Shown here one piece after another: positions 40,686 to 49,324 of a stretch of DNA of 64,000 bases. The notes under the pieces were generated by a model. It did no database searches, was not told the origin of the DNA, and worked only from the letters and a program-made list of their open reading frames with translations. Within the stretch, counting starts at the first letter, position 1, and each line of letters begins with the position of its first letter. The stretch is from Millisia brevis NBRC 105863 (GTDB lineage: Bacteria > Actinomycetota > Actinomycetes > Mycobacteriales > Mycobacteriaceae). The stretch lies in contig NZ_BCRN01000009.1 in the NCBI RefSeq assembly GCF_001552615.1, positions 62,001-126,000 on the forward strand. The letters run 5' to 3'. Both the position numbers and the translations under genes were made by a program.

Positions 40686-41117
40686 TCAGGAGGGGCGGCG
40701 GATGGTGGCTCCGTAGATGTGTTCGACGGTGATGCGGATCAGGACGCGGCGGTCGGAGACCATCACGGACCGGTACTCGTCCCAGTCCGGATGCTCACCG
40801 GCGGCGCCGCGGTAGTAGTCGACCAGAGCCTCCACCTCGGGGCCGTTCGGATCGTCGGACGGCCCGATCAGGGTGACCGACCCCTCGGCGGTCGCCCAAT
40901 CGCGGCCGTCGGAGCTCGATACCTCGAGGGCGGCGCGCGGATCACGACGCAGGTTGGACGTCTTCACGAGGCCCTCGCGGGTCGAAATCAGGATCGTTTC
41001 GTTCTCCCGGTCGAACCACGGCGTCACCGGAGACAGCTGCGGCATGCCGTTGGCCTTGATGGTGGCGAGGATTCCGAAGGAACTGTCGGCGAGCAGGGCT
41101 CGCGGATCGAAAGTCAT
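40686..41117 (-). CDS. PPOX class F420-dependent oxidoreductase
   Basis: The 143-residue protein has the split-barrel F420 group pattern: FGILATIKANGMPQLSPVTP, ILISTREGLVKTSNLRRDPR and a C-terminal RRVLIRITVEHIYG. It probably uses F420H2 to reduce an unknown substrate. The ATG at 41117 follows GAGGAC. An in-frame ATG at 41135 is an alternative. Confidence 0.84.
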   Translation of the reverse strand: MTFDPRALLADSSFGILATIKANGMPQLSPVTPWFDRENETILISTREGLVKTSNLRRDPRAALEVSSSDGRDWATAEGSVTLIGPSDDPNGPEVEALVDYYRGAAGEHPDWDEYRSVMVSDRRVLIRITVEHIYGATIRRPS

Positions 41118-41332
41118 GTCCTCATCGTGCCGCACCCGAAGCCGGTCGCGACAGCACTACGCGCATTCATATTCCACCCGGAAACGCAACCCGTTCATCC
41201 ACAGGCCGGATCGTTTATCCCCGGGTTCACCGAGCCGATCGCCGGACCGTTGCGTGGCCACTACGGTCGATCCAGTGCGGCACGGGCCGGCTTCGATCCA
41301 TGTGATCCTGTTCGATACCAAGGAGATTCGCG

Positions 41333-41680
41333 ATGCTGATCGTTCATCCGCAGGCGCTGCGCGATGCGGCGGCCCGCGCCCGCTCGACGTGGGCCGACGC
41401 GCGAACCGTTCCGGTCAATACCGGCGCCGACATGCCGGACTCCGCGTCGGCCCGGCAGTGCGATCGCCTCGCCGCCGACATCACCGGAGCGGTCGACGAC
41501 ACGCGCCGACGTGTCGAGCGATGGGCGGATACGGTCGAGCGGACCGCGGAGTCCTACGAAGCAGCCGACGCCCGGGCGGGGGATCTCACCTCGGGCTCGG
41601 CCGGCTCGGGCCCGATCGACGCCGGCACCGCGGCGGTCGGATCGCAGGTCTCCGCCGACCCCGGGAACGAACTCCGATGA
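41333..41680 (+). CDS. WXG100/ESX-like small helical protein
   Basis: The 115-residue protein is rich in Ala and charged residues, with two amphipathic helices (PQALRDAAARARSTWADA and ARQCDRLAADITGAVDDTRR). This is the size and form of WXG100/EspC-like type VII secretion partners, although a strict WxG turn is not visible. AAGGAG precedes the ATG at 41333. Its stop codon overlaps the start of the DUF1023 hydrolase gene, so it is probably that protein's partner or chaperone. Confidence 0.65.
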   Translation: MLIVHPQALRDAAARARSTWADARTVPVNTGADMPDSASARQCDRLAADITGAVDDTRRRVERWADTVERTAESYEAADARAGDLTSGSAGSGPIDAGTAAVGSQVSADPGNELR

Positions 41681-43368
41681 ACCCGACGATCTCGCTCACC
41701 CGGTCGTGGCAGCCCGAGGCGCTGCTCGACCGCGCGGGCGGCTGGCGGACGCTCTCCGACGACCTGCACACCCGCACCGCGGACTATCGCAGCGCCGTCG
41801 GCGACGTGAGCGCCGCATGGGCCGGGGAAGCCTCCGAAGCCGCGCGGGTGATGGCCGGCGCGATCGTGCAACGAGTCGACGCGCTCGCAACGGGTCTCCG
41901 ACAAGTTGCGGATGCGGCCGAGGATGCACACTTTCGGGTGGCGGCCGGACGGGGCGCAGTGCTCGACGCCGTCGCCACCGCCGAAGGCGACGGTTTCGAG
42001 ATCTCCGAGTACGGAGCCGCCCAAGCCTCCGCAGCCCTGCGATCGATCGCGACGGCGTCGTCCGATCCGTCCGCGCTCGCCGTCCTCCACGAACGGGAGA
42101 TGCGCTGGTCGACCGACATCGCCGCCGCATTGGCCCGACTGGCGAATATCGACCTGTCGGCCGCCGCCCTGCTGCGTCGCGCCGCCGACCTACTGCCCCT
42201 CCCGGCACCGATGCCACCGATCGGAGCGACACCGGAGGATCGGCGCCGCTGGTGGGAATCGCTGTCCACCGGACAGCAACACATGCTGCTCGGCGAGCAC
42301 CCGGCGCTGATCGGTGGTCTCGACGGGCTACCCGCTCGGGTGCGGGACGAGGCCAACCGGGCGCGGCTCGACGATCTGCGGGCGCGGTGGGAATCGACCC
42401 TGGCCGCCCACCGGTCCACGCTGGCGCAACTCGACGCCCGCGATCCCGGTGGTGCCGAGGGGCCCGTCACCATGGCCGCGCGGCGGGAGGTGCTCGACCG
42501 GATCGCCGAGGCCCAGCTGCGGCTGTTGGATTTGGATGCGGTGCGCGCGAACCTCGCCGGCGACGATCGGCTGTTGCTGCTGCTCGACACCGACTCCGGC
42601 GCGCAGACCCGCGCGGCCATGGCGATCGGAGACCCCGACGCGGCCGACCACGTGTCGGTCACCACCGGTGGAATCACCACCACCGTGCGCGATTCGTTGA
42701 ACGGCATGGTCTCCGAGGGTGAGCAACTGCGCGAGGAGGCGATCGCCCAGTTGCGGGCGGCCGACCGGGAGACGGAGAGCGTCGCGGTGATCGCGTGGCT
42801 CGGGTACGACGCCCCGCAGATCGCCGACGGTGGGCCCGGGGTGGTCGACATCCTGACCCGTGAGCACGCCGAGCGTGGCGCCGTCGACCTCAACGGCTTC
42901 TTCCGCGGGCTCGACGCCGCCAACGGCGAGCACGACGCGAATGTCAGCGCCTTCGGACACTCCTACGGATCGTTGACCACCAGCCTTGCTCTACAACACG
43001 ATCCGAGTCATGGTGTCGACGCGGCAGTCTTCTACGGCTCTCCCGGGGTCGCAGCGGCGGCCGGCGAGACGATCACCGACCGGCTCGGCGTCGACGAGGT
43101 GCACGAGATGACCGCACACCGCGACCCTGTGGCCCATATCCCCTGGTTCGGCACCAACCCGTCCGATCTGCCCGGCGTCGAACGGCTCTCCACCGATCCG
43201 GTGGTCACCCCGGACGGGGTGGCCCGCGACGGCGCGGACGGCCACTCGGACTACGCCCGCCCGGGCAGCAACGGTGAGCTTCGGGTCACCGGCTACAACC
43301 TCGCGGCCGTTCTCGCCGACACCGGTAACGAAATCCCGCACCGCGCCCCGGGGTGGTGGTCGACGTGA
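41677..43368 (+). CDS. DUF1023 alpha/beta hydrolase with WXG100-like N-terminus
   Basis: The 563-residue protein has an N-terminal helical domain of about 120 residues with SAAWAGEASEAARVMAG, like a WXG100 helix pair. A linker follows, then a C-terminal alpha/beta hydrolase with nucleophile Ser 429 in SAFGHSYGSLTTSL, Asp 483 in TAHRDPVAHI and His 523 in GHSDY. These fit a complete catalytic triad. DUF1023 proteins are often linked to type VII secretion, so this may be an exported esterase or toxin. No immunity gene is obvious. The next gene is convergent. Confidence 0.82.
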   Translation: MNPTISLTRSWQPEALLDRAGGWRTLSDDLHTRTADYRSAVGDVSAAWAGEASEAARVMAGAIVQRVDALATGLRQVADAAEDAHFRVAAGRGAVLDAVATAEGDGFEISEYGAAQASAALRSIATASSDPSALAVLHEREMRWSTDIAAALARLANIDLSAAALLRRAADLLPLPAPMPPIGATPEDRRRWWESLSTGQQHMLLGEHPALIGGLDGLPARVRDEANRARLDDLRARWESTLAAHRSTLAQLDARDPGGAEGPVTMAARREVLDRIAEAQLRLLDLDAVRANLAGDDRLLLLLDTDSGAQTRAAMAIGDPDAADHVSVTTGGITTTVRDSLNGMVSEGEQLREEAIAQLRAADRETESVAVIAWLGYDAPQIADGGPGVVDILTREHAERGAVDLNGFFRGLDAANGEHDANVSAFGHSYGSLTTSLALQHDPSHGVDAAVFYGSPGVAAAAGETITDRLGVDEVHEMTAHRDPVAHIPWFGTNPSDLPGVERLSTDPVVTPDGVARDGADGHSDYARPGSNGELRVTGYNLAAVLADTGNEIPHRAPGWWST

Positions 43369-43391
43369 TCCCACCCCGGTGCAGCGGCGAC

Positions 43392-45731
43392 TCAGGCGGA
43401 GCCGCGCACATCCAGGCAGGCCGCGACGATGCTGTCCGCGTCGATCCCGTGATAGCGGTAGACGTCCTCGAGCGAGCCGGCCTGCCCGAATCGGGTGACG
43501 CCCAACGGCTGCGCGGGCACCCGATTGATCGTCGACAGGAACGCCAGGCTGTGTGGGTGTCCGTCGAGGACCGTCACCATCGGCGCCGCCCGCTCGGCCG
43601 GGAAGACCTGATCGAGAATCCACGACGGGCCGTCGTCGAGACCGCGCCGCGCCTGCAGGGCCTGGAAGATCGCGCCGGGGCCGGTCACGCAGATCACCTC
43701 GGCGCGGATCTCCATGGTCGCCAACCGATCCGCGGCCGCCAGGGCCTCGGTGACCATGGCGCCCATCGCGACGATGCACACTTCCGGCGTCGATTCCGCG
43801 CGCAGCGTGTAGGCGCCGGCGATCACCTGCTTGCGGCGCCGTTCCCGGGCGGCGGGATCGGTGGGGATCGCGGCGAGGCCCTGTTGAACCGGCCGGGTCG
43901 ACAGCCGCAGATAGGCCGAGCGTCCATCGGGACGGCCGAGTTGCCCCAGGCAGTGCAGCAGAATCCACTCGACCTCGGCGGCGAACGCCGGTTCGTAGGT
44001 ATCGCAGCTCGGCTGTTCCAACCCGACCGATGGGGTGGTGATCGACTGGTGCGCACCACCTTCCGGCGCCAGGGTCACCCCGGAGGGAGTGCCGACGAGG
44101 ATCGACTGGCCGCCGGCATACATGCCGAACGACCACGGTTCGAGGGCGCGCTCGACAAACGGGTCGTAGAGCACGCCGATCGGCAGCAGCGGCTGCCCCC
44201 AGCGGCTCCAGGTGGCGCCCAACTCACCGAGCAGCCCGACCAGGTTGGTTTCGGCGATGCCCAGTTCCATGTGCTGGCCGGTGGGGCGTTCGGACCAGTG
44301 CATGATCGTGTCGGAGTCGTCGGCGAACCAATCGCGCCGCTCGGTCGGCGACCACACCCCGGCCTTGTTGAGCCAGCCGGCCAGGTTGGTACTCGACGAG
44401 ACGTCGGGAGAGACGGTGACAATGCGGCGGGCGACGTCGGGGGCGTCTCGGGTCAGGTCGAGCAGCACTCGACCCAACGCGGCCTGGGTCGACGACGTCG
44501 CCGAGGGCACCCGCCCGATGTCGGTGGGCACGGGCGGTGGGGTCATCGACGGAATGTCCTCGCGGCGCAACCGTTGGGCAGCGGCCCGGCAGATCTCGCC
44601 GGCAGCGCTGTCCGCATCGAAGCGCCGGAAGGGGTGGTCCGGGTCCTCACCGAGTTCGCCACCAAGCGAGCGGAACTGCTCGGTCGACAGCAGCGACGAG
44701 TGGTTCTGCGGGTGCCCCTCGGTGGGCAGACCGAAACCCTTGACGGTGTACGCGATAATCGCCGTGGGTCGGCTGTCGTCGATGCCGGCGTAGGCGGCGC
44801 GCAGCGCGGCCATGTCGTGGCCGCCGAGGTTACGGATCGCGCGCAGCAGGGTCGGATCGTCCAGGTCCGCGATCAGAGTGCGGATCGCATCGGCCCCGGC
44901 GCCGTCACCGGGGAGGCGGTCGCGCAGCTCGGTAGCCGAACAGCGCAGCAGCCGTTGATATTCCGGGTTGGACATCTCGACGATGCGGTCGCGCAGATGC
45001 GTGCCACCGGGGCGGGTGAACAATTCCTCGAGCAGGGTACCGAATTTGACGGTGATCACCTGCCACCCGGCCGCGGAGAACATCGTCTCGAGGCGGGTAG
45101 CCGCGAAGGTGGGCACCACCCGGTCGAGGGACTGCCGGTTGAGGTCGATGATCCACACGATTTCGCCCAGTTCGGGGACCGCCGGGTCGACCAGGGCTTC
45201 CCAGATCGCGCCCTCGTCGAGTTCGGCGTCGCCGACCAGGGAGTACTGCCGCCCGGTGCCGGCGCCACCGAAGGTCGCCTCGACGTAGCGGCGAGCGATC
45301 GCACCCCAGATGGGTGCGGTGGCACCGATGCCGACCGACCCGGTGGAGTAGTCGACGGGGTCGGGATCCTTGGAGCGGCTCGGATAGCTCTGCAGTCCAC
45401 CGAATTCGCGCAGCGTGGTCAGGTACTTCTCGTCCAGGGAGCCCAGCAGATAGTTGATCGCGTGCAGCACCGGCGAGGCGTGCGGCTTGACCGATACCCG
45501 GTCCTGCGCTCGCAACTGCTCGAGGTAGAGGGAGACCATGATCGCGACGATCGACGCGCTGGACGCCTGATGTCCGCCGACCTTGAGGCCGCTGGTATTG
45601 GGGCGCACCCGGTTGGCGTGGTGAACGATCGCGGTAGAGAGCCAGAGCACCCGGCGGGCGATCTCATCCAAGGGATCCGGGGTGATGCCGCCCGGCACGG
45701 GCGCGGCGGGCTGCGCCGAGATGTCCGACAT
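43392..45731 (-). CDS. Homodimeric E1-type 2-oxoacid dehydrogenase (AceE/MdeB-like)
   Basis: The 779-residue protein has the TPP domain (SGLKVGGHQASSASIVAIMV, GHPQNHSS, and GDAELDEG followed about 20 residues later by the Asn of IDLNRQ), a central pyrimidine-binding domain (HMELGIAETNLVGLLGEL) and a transketolase C-terminal domain. It is shorter than AceE (about 900) and resembles the paralogues that act on other 2-oxoacids, such as MdeB of methionine degradation. No E2 or E3 gene is nearby. The ATG at 45731 follows GAGGAGG. It is divergent from an AsnC-type regulator, which likely controls it. Confidence 0.82.
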   Translation of the reverse strand: MSDISAQPAAPVPGGITPDPLDEIARRVLWLSTAIVHHANRVRPNTSGLKVGGHQASSASIVAIMVSLYLEQLRAQDRVSVKPHASPVLHAINYLLGSLDEKYLTTLREFGGLQSYPSRSKDPDPVDYSTGSVGIGATAPIWGAIARRYVEATFGGAGTGRQYSLVGDAELDEGAIWEALVDPAVPELGEIVWIIDLNRQSLDRVVPTFAATRLETMFSAAGWQVITVKFGTLLEELFTRPGGTHLRDRIVEMSNPEYQRLLRCSATELRDRLPGDGAGADAIRTLIADLDDPTLLRAIRNLGGHDMAALRAAYAGIDDSRPTAIIAYTVKGFGLPTEGHPQNHSSLLSTEQFRSLGGELGEDPDHPFRRFDADSAAGEICRAAAQRLRREDIPSMTPPPVPTDIGRVPSATSSTQAALGRVLLDLTRDAPDVARRIVTVSPDVSSSTNLAGWLNKAGVWSPTERRDWFADDSDTIMHWSERPTGQHMELGIAETNLVGLLGELGATWSRWGQPLLPIGVLYDPFVERALEPWSFGMYAGGQSILVGTPSGVTLAPEGGAHQSITTPSVGLEQPSCDTYEPAFAAEVEWILLHCLGQLGRPDGRSAYLRLSTRPVQQGLAAIPTDPAARERRRKQVIAGAYTLRAESTPEVCIVAMGAMVTEALAAADRLATMEIRAEVICVTGPGAIFQALQARRGLDDGPSWILDQVFPAERAAPMVTVLDGHPHSLAFLSTINRVPAQPLGVTRFGQAGSLEDVYRYHGIDADSIVAACLDVRGSA

Positions 45732-45839
45732 GGTCACGTCAACCTCCTCGCGCGACCTCGGGCGGGTCGCGTCGGCGGGTGCACTTCGTCCTTCCATCGG
45801 ACCACTGGTCGATCAGTCGCACAAGATCGCGGCGCCGAA

Positions 45840-45856
45840 TTGCGCAGAATGCCCAA
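45840..45856. promoter_or_regulatory. Candidate AsnC/Lrp binding site
   Basis: TTGCGCA-GAA-TGCCCAA is an inverted repeat with a single mismatch between its arms. It lies 34-50 bp upstream of the regulator's start codon, in the gap shared with the divergent E1 gene. Its size and form fit Lrp-family sites. Confidence 0.45.
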
Positions 45857-45890
45857 TCGGGCGCTGCGTGGGGGCGGTATGTTCGTCACT

Positions 45891-46427
45891 ATGACCCCTC
45901 GCCGCACCTTCGACCGGGCGGATGCCAACCTGCTGTTGGCATTGACCGACAGCCCGCGCGCGACCACCGCCGGTCTGGCGGAGCGCACCGGGATCTCCCG
46001 CAATACCGTGCACGCGCGCCTCAATCGGTGGGACGAGGGCGGTGCGATCCGCGGCTTCGACCGCCGCATCGACCCCGCCTATCTCGGCTATCCGCTGCGT
46101 GCGTTTGTCTTCACCCGGGTGCAGCAGGTGCACCTCGACGCCGTCGCCGAGCACCTGCGGTCGATCGTCGAGGTGATCTCGGTGGACGGCATCAGTGGCG
46201 AGGACGACCTGCTCGTGCAGGTGGTGGCCCGCGACGCCGACGACATGTACCGGGTCGCCGGTCGCATCCTCGATATCGACGGGGTCGATCGGACGCGCAC
46301 GTCTTTGGTGATGCGGGAGTTGGTCGAGTACCGGGTCACCCAGTTGATCGAGCCGGACCGCGCGGGTCCGACGCGCACGGACGACCGAACCTCGACCCGA
46401 ACCGGCGGGCCGGACGGGGGTGCCTAG
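45891..46427 (+). CDS. Lrp/AsnC family transcriptional regulator
   Basis: The 178-residue protein has an N-terminal winged HTH (DRADANLLLALTDSPRATTA, then TGISRNTVHARLNRWDEGG) and a C-terminal RAM-like ligand domain (YPLRAFVFTRVQQVHLDA, VDGISGEDDLLVQVVARDAD). It is probably an amino-acid-responsive regulator of the divergent dehydrogenase. A TATGTT -10 box ends seven bases before the ATG at 45891. An in-frame ATG lies 12 bases upstream, inside that box. Confidence 0.87.
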   Translation: MTPRRTFDRADANLLLALTDSPRATTAGLAERTGISRNTVHARLNRWDEGGAIRGFDRRIDPAYLGYPLRAFVFTRVQQVHLDAVAEHLRSIVEVISVDGISGEDDLLVQVVARDADDMYRVAGRILDIDGVDRTRTSLVMRELVEYRVTQLIEPDRAGPTRTDDRTSTRTGGPDGGA

Positions 46428-46430
46428 ACA

Positions 46431-47408
46431 TCACACAGGGACGATGGCGAACCAGATGGCGATGACAATTCCCGCCGCCAGCAGGGGCCCGTAGACCAGG
46501 GCGATGGACCAGGAGCGCAGGTCCGCGGCATCGGGCCAGTAGTTGACGGTCGAGCCGGCGGGTGCGGCGAGCGTCGAGTTCATCGAGAACGTCGGGATCG
46601 GACCGCCGCGTGCGACCTGGTCGTACAGGTGCCGGAAGGCGCGTTCCTGCTTGAGGTAGTTCGCGTCGAGGATCGCGAAGATCACGACGGCCAGGATGCC
46701 GAGCAGGGCGACACCCCAGGCGTCCTCGACGATCGCGTAGCCGTAGGTGGCGGTGACGATCGGCAGCGCCCACGTCTTGGCCGACGACGACGCCTGCGAC
46801 ATCCGGGTGATCGTGCTCTGGATGAAGTCCAGGTGCTGGCGGCGGTCTTCGGGAGACACGGGAGGGGCGCCGGCGGGCCCGGGCGGAGCATCGGCCGGCG
46901 CGGGCGGATTGCCGGCGGGCGCCGGCGGATCACCATTCTCGGGCACGGTCGGAAGGCTATCCCGGATCTCGGCCAAGGTGCGGTCCTGCGCGTCGCCGTC
47001 CTCGGCGGGACCGTCGGGCCAGTCGAGGATCATCCGGTCGCCGTGCCGGCGCGGGACGAGGTGCACGTGGAGGTGCGGGACGGTTTGGGTGGCGGCGGCG
47101 CCGTTGGACTGAATGATGTTCATGCCGTCCGGGTTCACCGCACCGCGCACCGCCTCGGCGATGCGGGTGGTCTCGCGGGCCAGGGCCTCCGCCTCGGCGG
47201 CTTCGAGGCCCCACACGGTCGGGACGTGGCGGGTGGGGACCACCAGGGTGTGGCCGCGGGTGGCGGGGTTCAGCGGCAGGAACGCGACCGTCGACGAGGT
47301 GCGGTCGACCACCCGCGCCGCGGGATCCTTGCCGCGCACGATGACGCAGAAGGGGCAGGTCGACGGGTCGCCCGGGTCGATCACATCCGCTGATCCCGTG
47401 TCCGCCAC
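46431..47408 (-). CDS. HIT-domain hydrolase fused to a C-terminal membrane domain
   Basis: The 325-residue protein has an N-terminal HIT domain (about 15-125) with a CPFC metal site, RGHTLVVPTRHVPTVWGL and the catalytic histidine triad VPHLHVHLVPRR (His 112, 114, 116). A Pro/Ala-rich linker (about 155-185) follows. The C-terminal half has HLDFIQSTITRM, two adjacent membrane segments and LDANYLKQERAFRHLYDQ, then another membrane segment. That half resembles a widespread stand-alone membrane protein known to me from mobile and defence regions, for which I cannot give a family name. The GTG at 47408 has GGGAG six bases before it. A GTG at 47414 touches the ribosome binding site. Confidence 0.8.
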   Translation of the reverse strand: MADTGSADVIDPGDPSTCPFCVIVRGKDPAARVVDRTSSTVAFLPLNPATRGHTLVVPTRHVPTVWGLEAAEAEALARETTRIAEAVRGAVNPDGMNIIQSNGAAATQTVPHLHVHLVPRRHGDRMILDWPDGPAEDGDAQDRTLAEIRDSLPTVPENGDPPAPAGNPPAPADAPPGPAGAPPVSPEDRRQHLDFIQSTITRMSQASSSAKTWALPIVTATYGYAIVEDAWGVALLGILAVVIFAILDANYLKQERAFRHLYDQVARGGPIPTFSMNSTLAAPAGSTVNYWPDAADLRSWSIALVYGPLLAAGIVIAIWFAIVPV

Positions 47409-47518
47409 CGCCACCTCCCGATCGAGGAATCCGCCACGTCACATCGGGTCGCGGTCGTTTCCGCGGTCGTATCCGAAACCCTAGGACCTCAGCGGTCGTC
47501 CCGACCGAACCTACGACC

Positions 47519-48784
47519 TCAGCGGGTGTCCCGGCCGGAACCGGTCACCGCGTCGAGCATGCGCTGCAGGTGCCGGCGTTCGACGGCGTTGTCGCACACC
47601 TCGATCGCGCGGCGGTACTGGTCGGCGGCCGCGGCCGAATCCCCCACGCGCTCATACAGATCGGCGCGCACCGCATGCAGCCGGTGGTTGTCGGCCAAGG
47701 CGTCGTCCACACCGTTCAGGACCTCCAGGCCTGCCGCCGGCCCGACCGCGCGCGACACGGCGACCGCCCGATTGAGCCGCACCACCGGGCTCGGCGTGAG
47801 CCGTTCGAGCTGCCGGTACCACCGGTCGATCCGCGCCCAGTCGACATCCTCGGCACACGCGGCCACCGCGTGTTCGGCGGCGATCCGCCCCTGCAGGTAC
47901 ATCTGCGCCCCGAACCCGCCGAGGGTGCCGCGAACCCCGTCGAGCAGGGCGATCCCCTCGGCGATCTCGTCGTGATGCCAGCGGCGGCGATCCTGGTCGT
48001 CGAGCAACACCAATCCGCCGTCGGCGTCCACCCGCGCGTCACGCCGGGAATGCTGCAGCAGCATCACCGCCAACCCGGCGGCCGGCGCGGGGCGGTCGGG
48101 CAGCAGGTCGACCACCAGCCGGCCCAGTCGGATCGCCTCCCCCGACAACGCCGGCTCCAGCAGCCGATCCCCGGCCGGCGGGGCGTAGCCGGCGGTGAAA
48201 CACAGGTAGACCACGCGGCAGACGTTGGTGATGCGCCCGTCGAGCGCCGCGCCCTCGGGCAACTCCAGCGGGATACCGGCCGCGATGATGCGCTTCTTCG
48301 CCCGGGTCAGCCGCGCCGCCATCGTCGCGGTCGGCACCAGGAACAGGTCGGCGATCGTCGCGGTCGGCAGCCCGAGCACCAGGCGCAGAGCCAGCGCCGC
48401 CGACGCCTCCGGTGCCAGGGCCGGGTGGGCGACCAGGAAGATCATCCGCAGTTGATCGTCGCGCAGCGGGGCGGGGTCGAGATCGTCGATCATCTCGCGC
48501 TCCGATCCGACTCGCTCGCGCCCCGCCGCGTCGACGATCAGCAACGGCCGGCGCCGCCGCGCGACCTCTTCTCGGCGCAACTGATCGACGGCAACCCGGT
48601 TCGCCGCGGTCATCAACCAGCCCGCCGGGTTGTCCGGAACCGCGCCCGGCCACACCCGCGCAGCGCTCGCGAACGCCTCGGCCAGCGCATCCTCCGCCAG
48701 ATCGAGGCGCCGATACCGCGCCACCAGGACCGCCAGCAGCCGGCCCCAGTGGTCGCGGTGGGCGATCGCGACCGGGTTGGTCAT
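47519..48784 (-). CDS. ECF sigma factor of the ECF42 type
   Basis: The 421-residue protein has sigma region 2 at the N-terminus (LAVLVARYRRLDLAEDALAE, NPAGWLMTAANRVAVDQLRR), region 4 at about 120-175 (LRLVLGLPTATIADLFLVPT), and a C-terminal extension of about 240 residues with TPR-like helices. This is the signature of ECF42 factors, which lack an anti-sigma factor and pair with DGPF/YCII proteins. The start overlaps the YCII stop codon, as expected for the group. Confidence 0.9.
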   Translation of the reverse strand: MTNPVAIAHRDHWGRLLAVLVARYRRLDLAEDALAEAFASAARVWPGAVPDNPAGWLMTAANRVAVDQLRREEVARRRRPLLIVDAAGRERVGSEREMIDDLDPAPLRDDQLRMIFLVAHPALAPEASAALALRLVLGLPTATIADLFLVPTATMAARLTRAKKRIIAAGIPLELPEGAALDGRITNVCRVVYLCFTAGYAPPAGDRLLEPALSGEAIRLGRLVVDLLPDRPAPAAGLAVMLLQHSRRDARVDADGGLVLLDDQDRRRWHHDEIAEGIALLDGVRGTLGGFGAQMYLQGRIAAEHAVAACAEDVDWARIDRWYRQLERLTPSPVVRLNRAVAVSRAVGPAAGLEVLNGVDDALADNHRLHAVRADLYERVGDSAAAADQYRRAIEVCDNAVERRHLQRMLDAVTGSGRDTR

Positions 48785-49146
48785 TCCATCTCGTATTCCA
48801 CCACCGGTCGCAACTCCATCGTGTACGGCGGCATCTTCTTGACCAGTTCCAACAGCGTGGACAGGTCGGGGACCTCCAGCACGTAGAAGCCGCCGATCGC
48901 CTCGGTCGCCTCGCTGAACGCCCCCGCGGTGATCACCGGATCGGCGTCGGCGTGGTTGATCACAACCGTCGCATCGCTGCCGTCGTCGTTCAGGGCCTCA
49001 CCGGCGATGATCGCGCATCCGTCGGCGGCCTCGACCGCCGCGTCGAAGCCGGCGTGCGCCTCGAGGAACTCGGCCTGTTCGGCCTCGCTGCGCTCGTCCC
49101 AGCTGCGACCGTCGGCGTATCCGACCAGCAACACCACGTACTTCAT
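48781..49146 (-). CDS. YCII-related (DGPF) protein, partner of the ECF sigma factor
   Basis: The 121-residue protein begins MKYVVLLVGYADG and has GFYVLEVPDLSTLLELVKKM near the C-terminus, matching the YCII/DGPF fold. In ECF42 loci this gene is the main sigma target and may feed back on its activity, though no biochemical function is established. It is the first gene of the pair and overlaps the sigma gene by four bases. Confidence 0.87.
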   Translation of the reverse strand: MKYVVLLVGYADGRSWDERSEAEQAEFLEAHAGFDAAVEAADGCAIIAGEALNDDGSDATVVINHADADPVITAGAFSEATEAIGGFYVLEVPDLSTLLELVKKMPPYTMELRPVVEYEME

Positions 49147-49324
49147 CCTCGTCACCCTCCAGTGAGTTCGAGCGGGTCGTCCCGGACGGCCGCCTCGTGG
49201 GGCCGTCACCACCATGACGGGCGAATCGTCCGGATATCGACAGCCTCGCCGGAAAATGTCGTCAACGCCGGTTGTGGCGAAGAATTCACCTCCGGGACGG
49301 CAGGGAAATTGCTTGACTGGTGGG

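Noticed and set aside
43353-46427. Very long open frame on the + strand, antisense to the E1 gene
   Set aside because: It is a GC-codon shadow of the E1 gene. Only its last 537 bases, the AsnC regulator, have real protein-family content.
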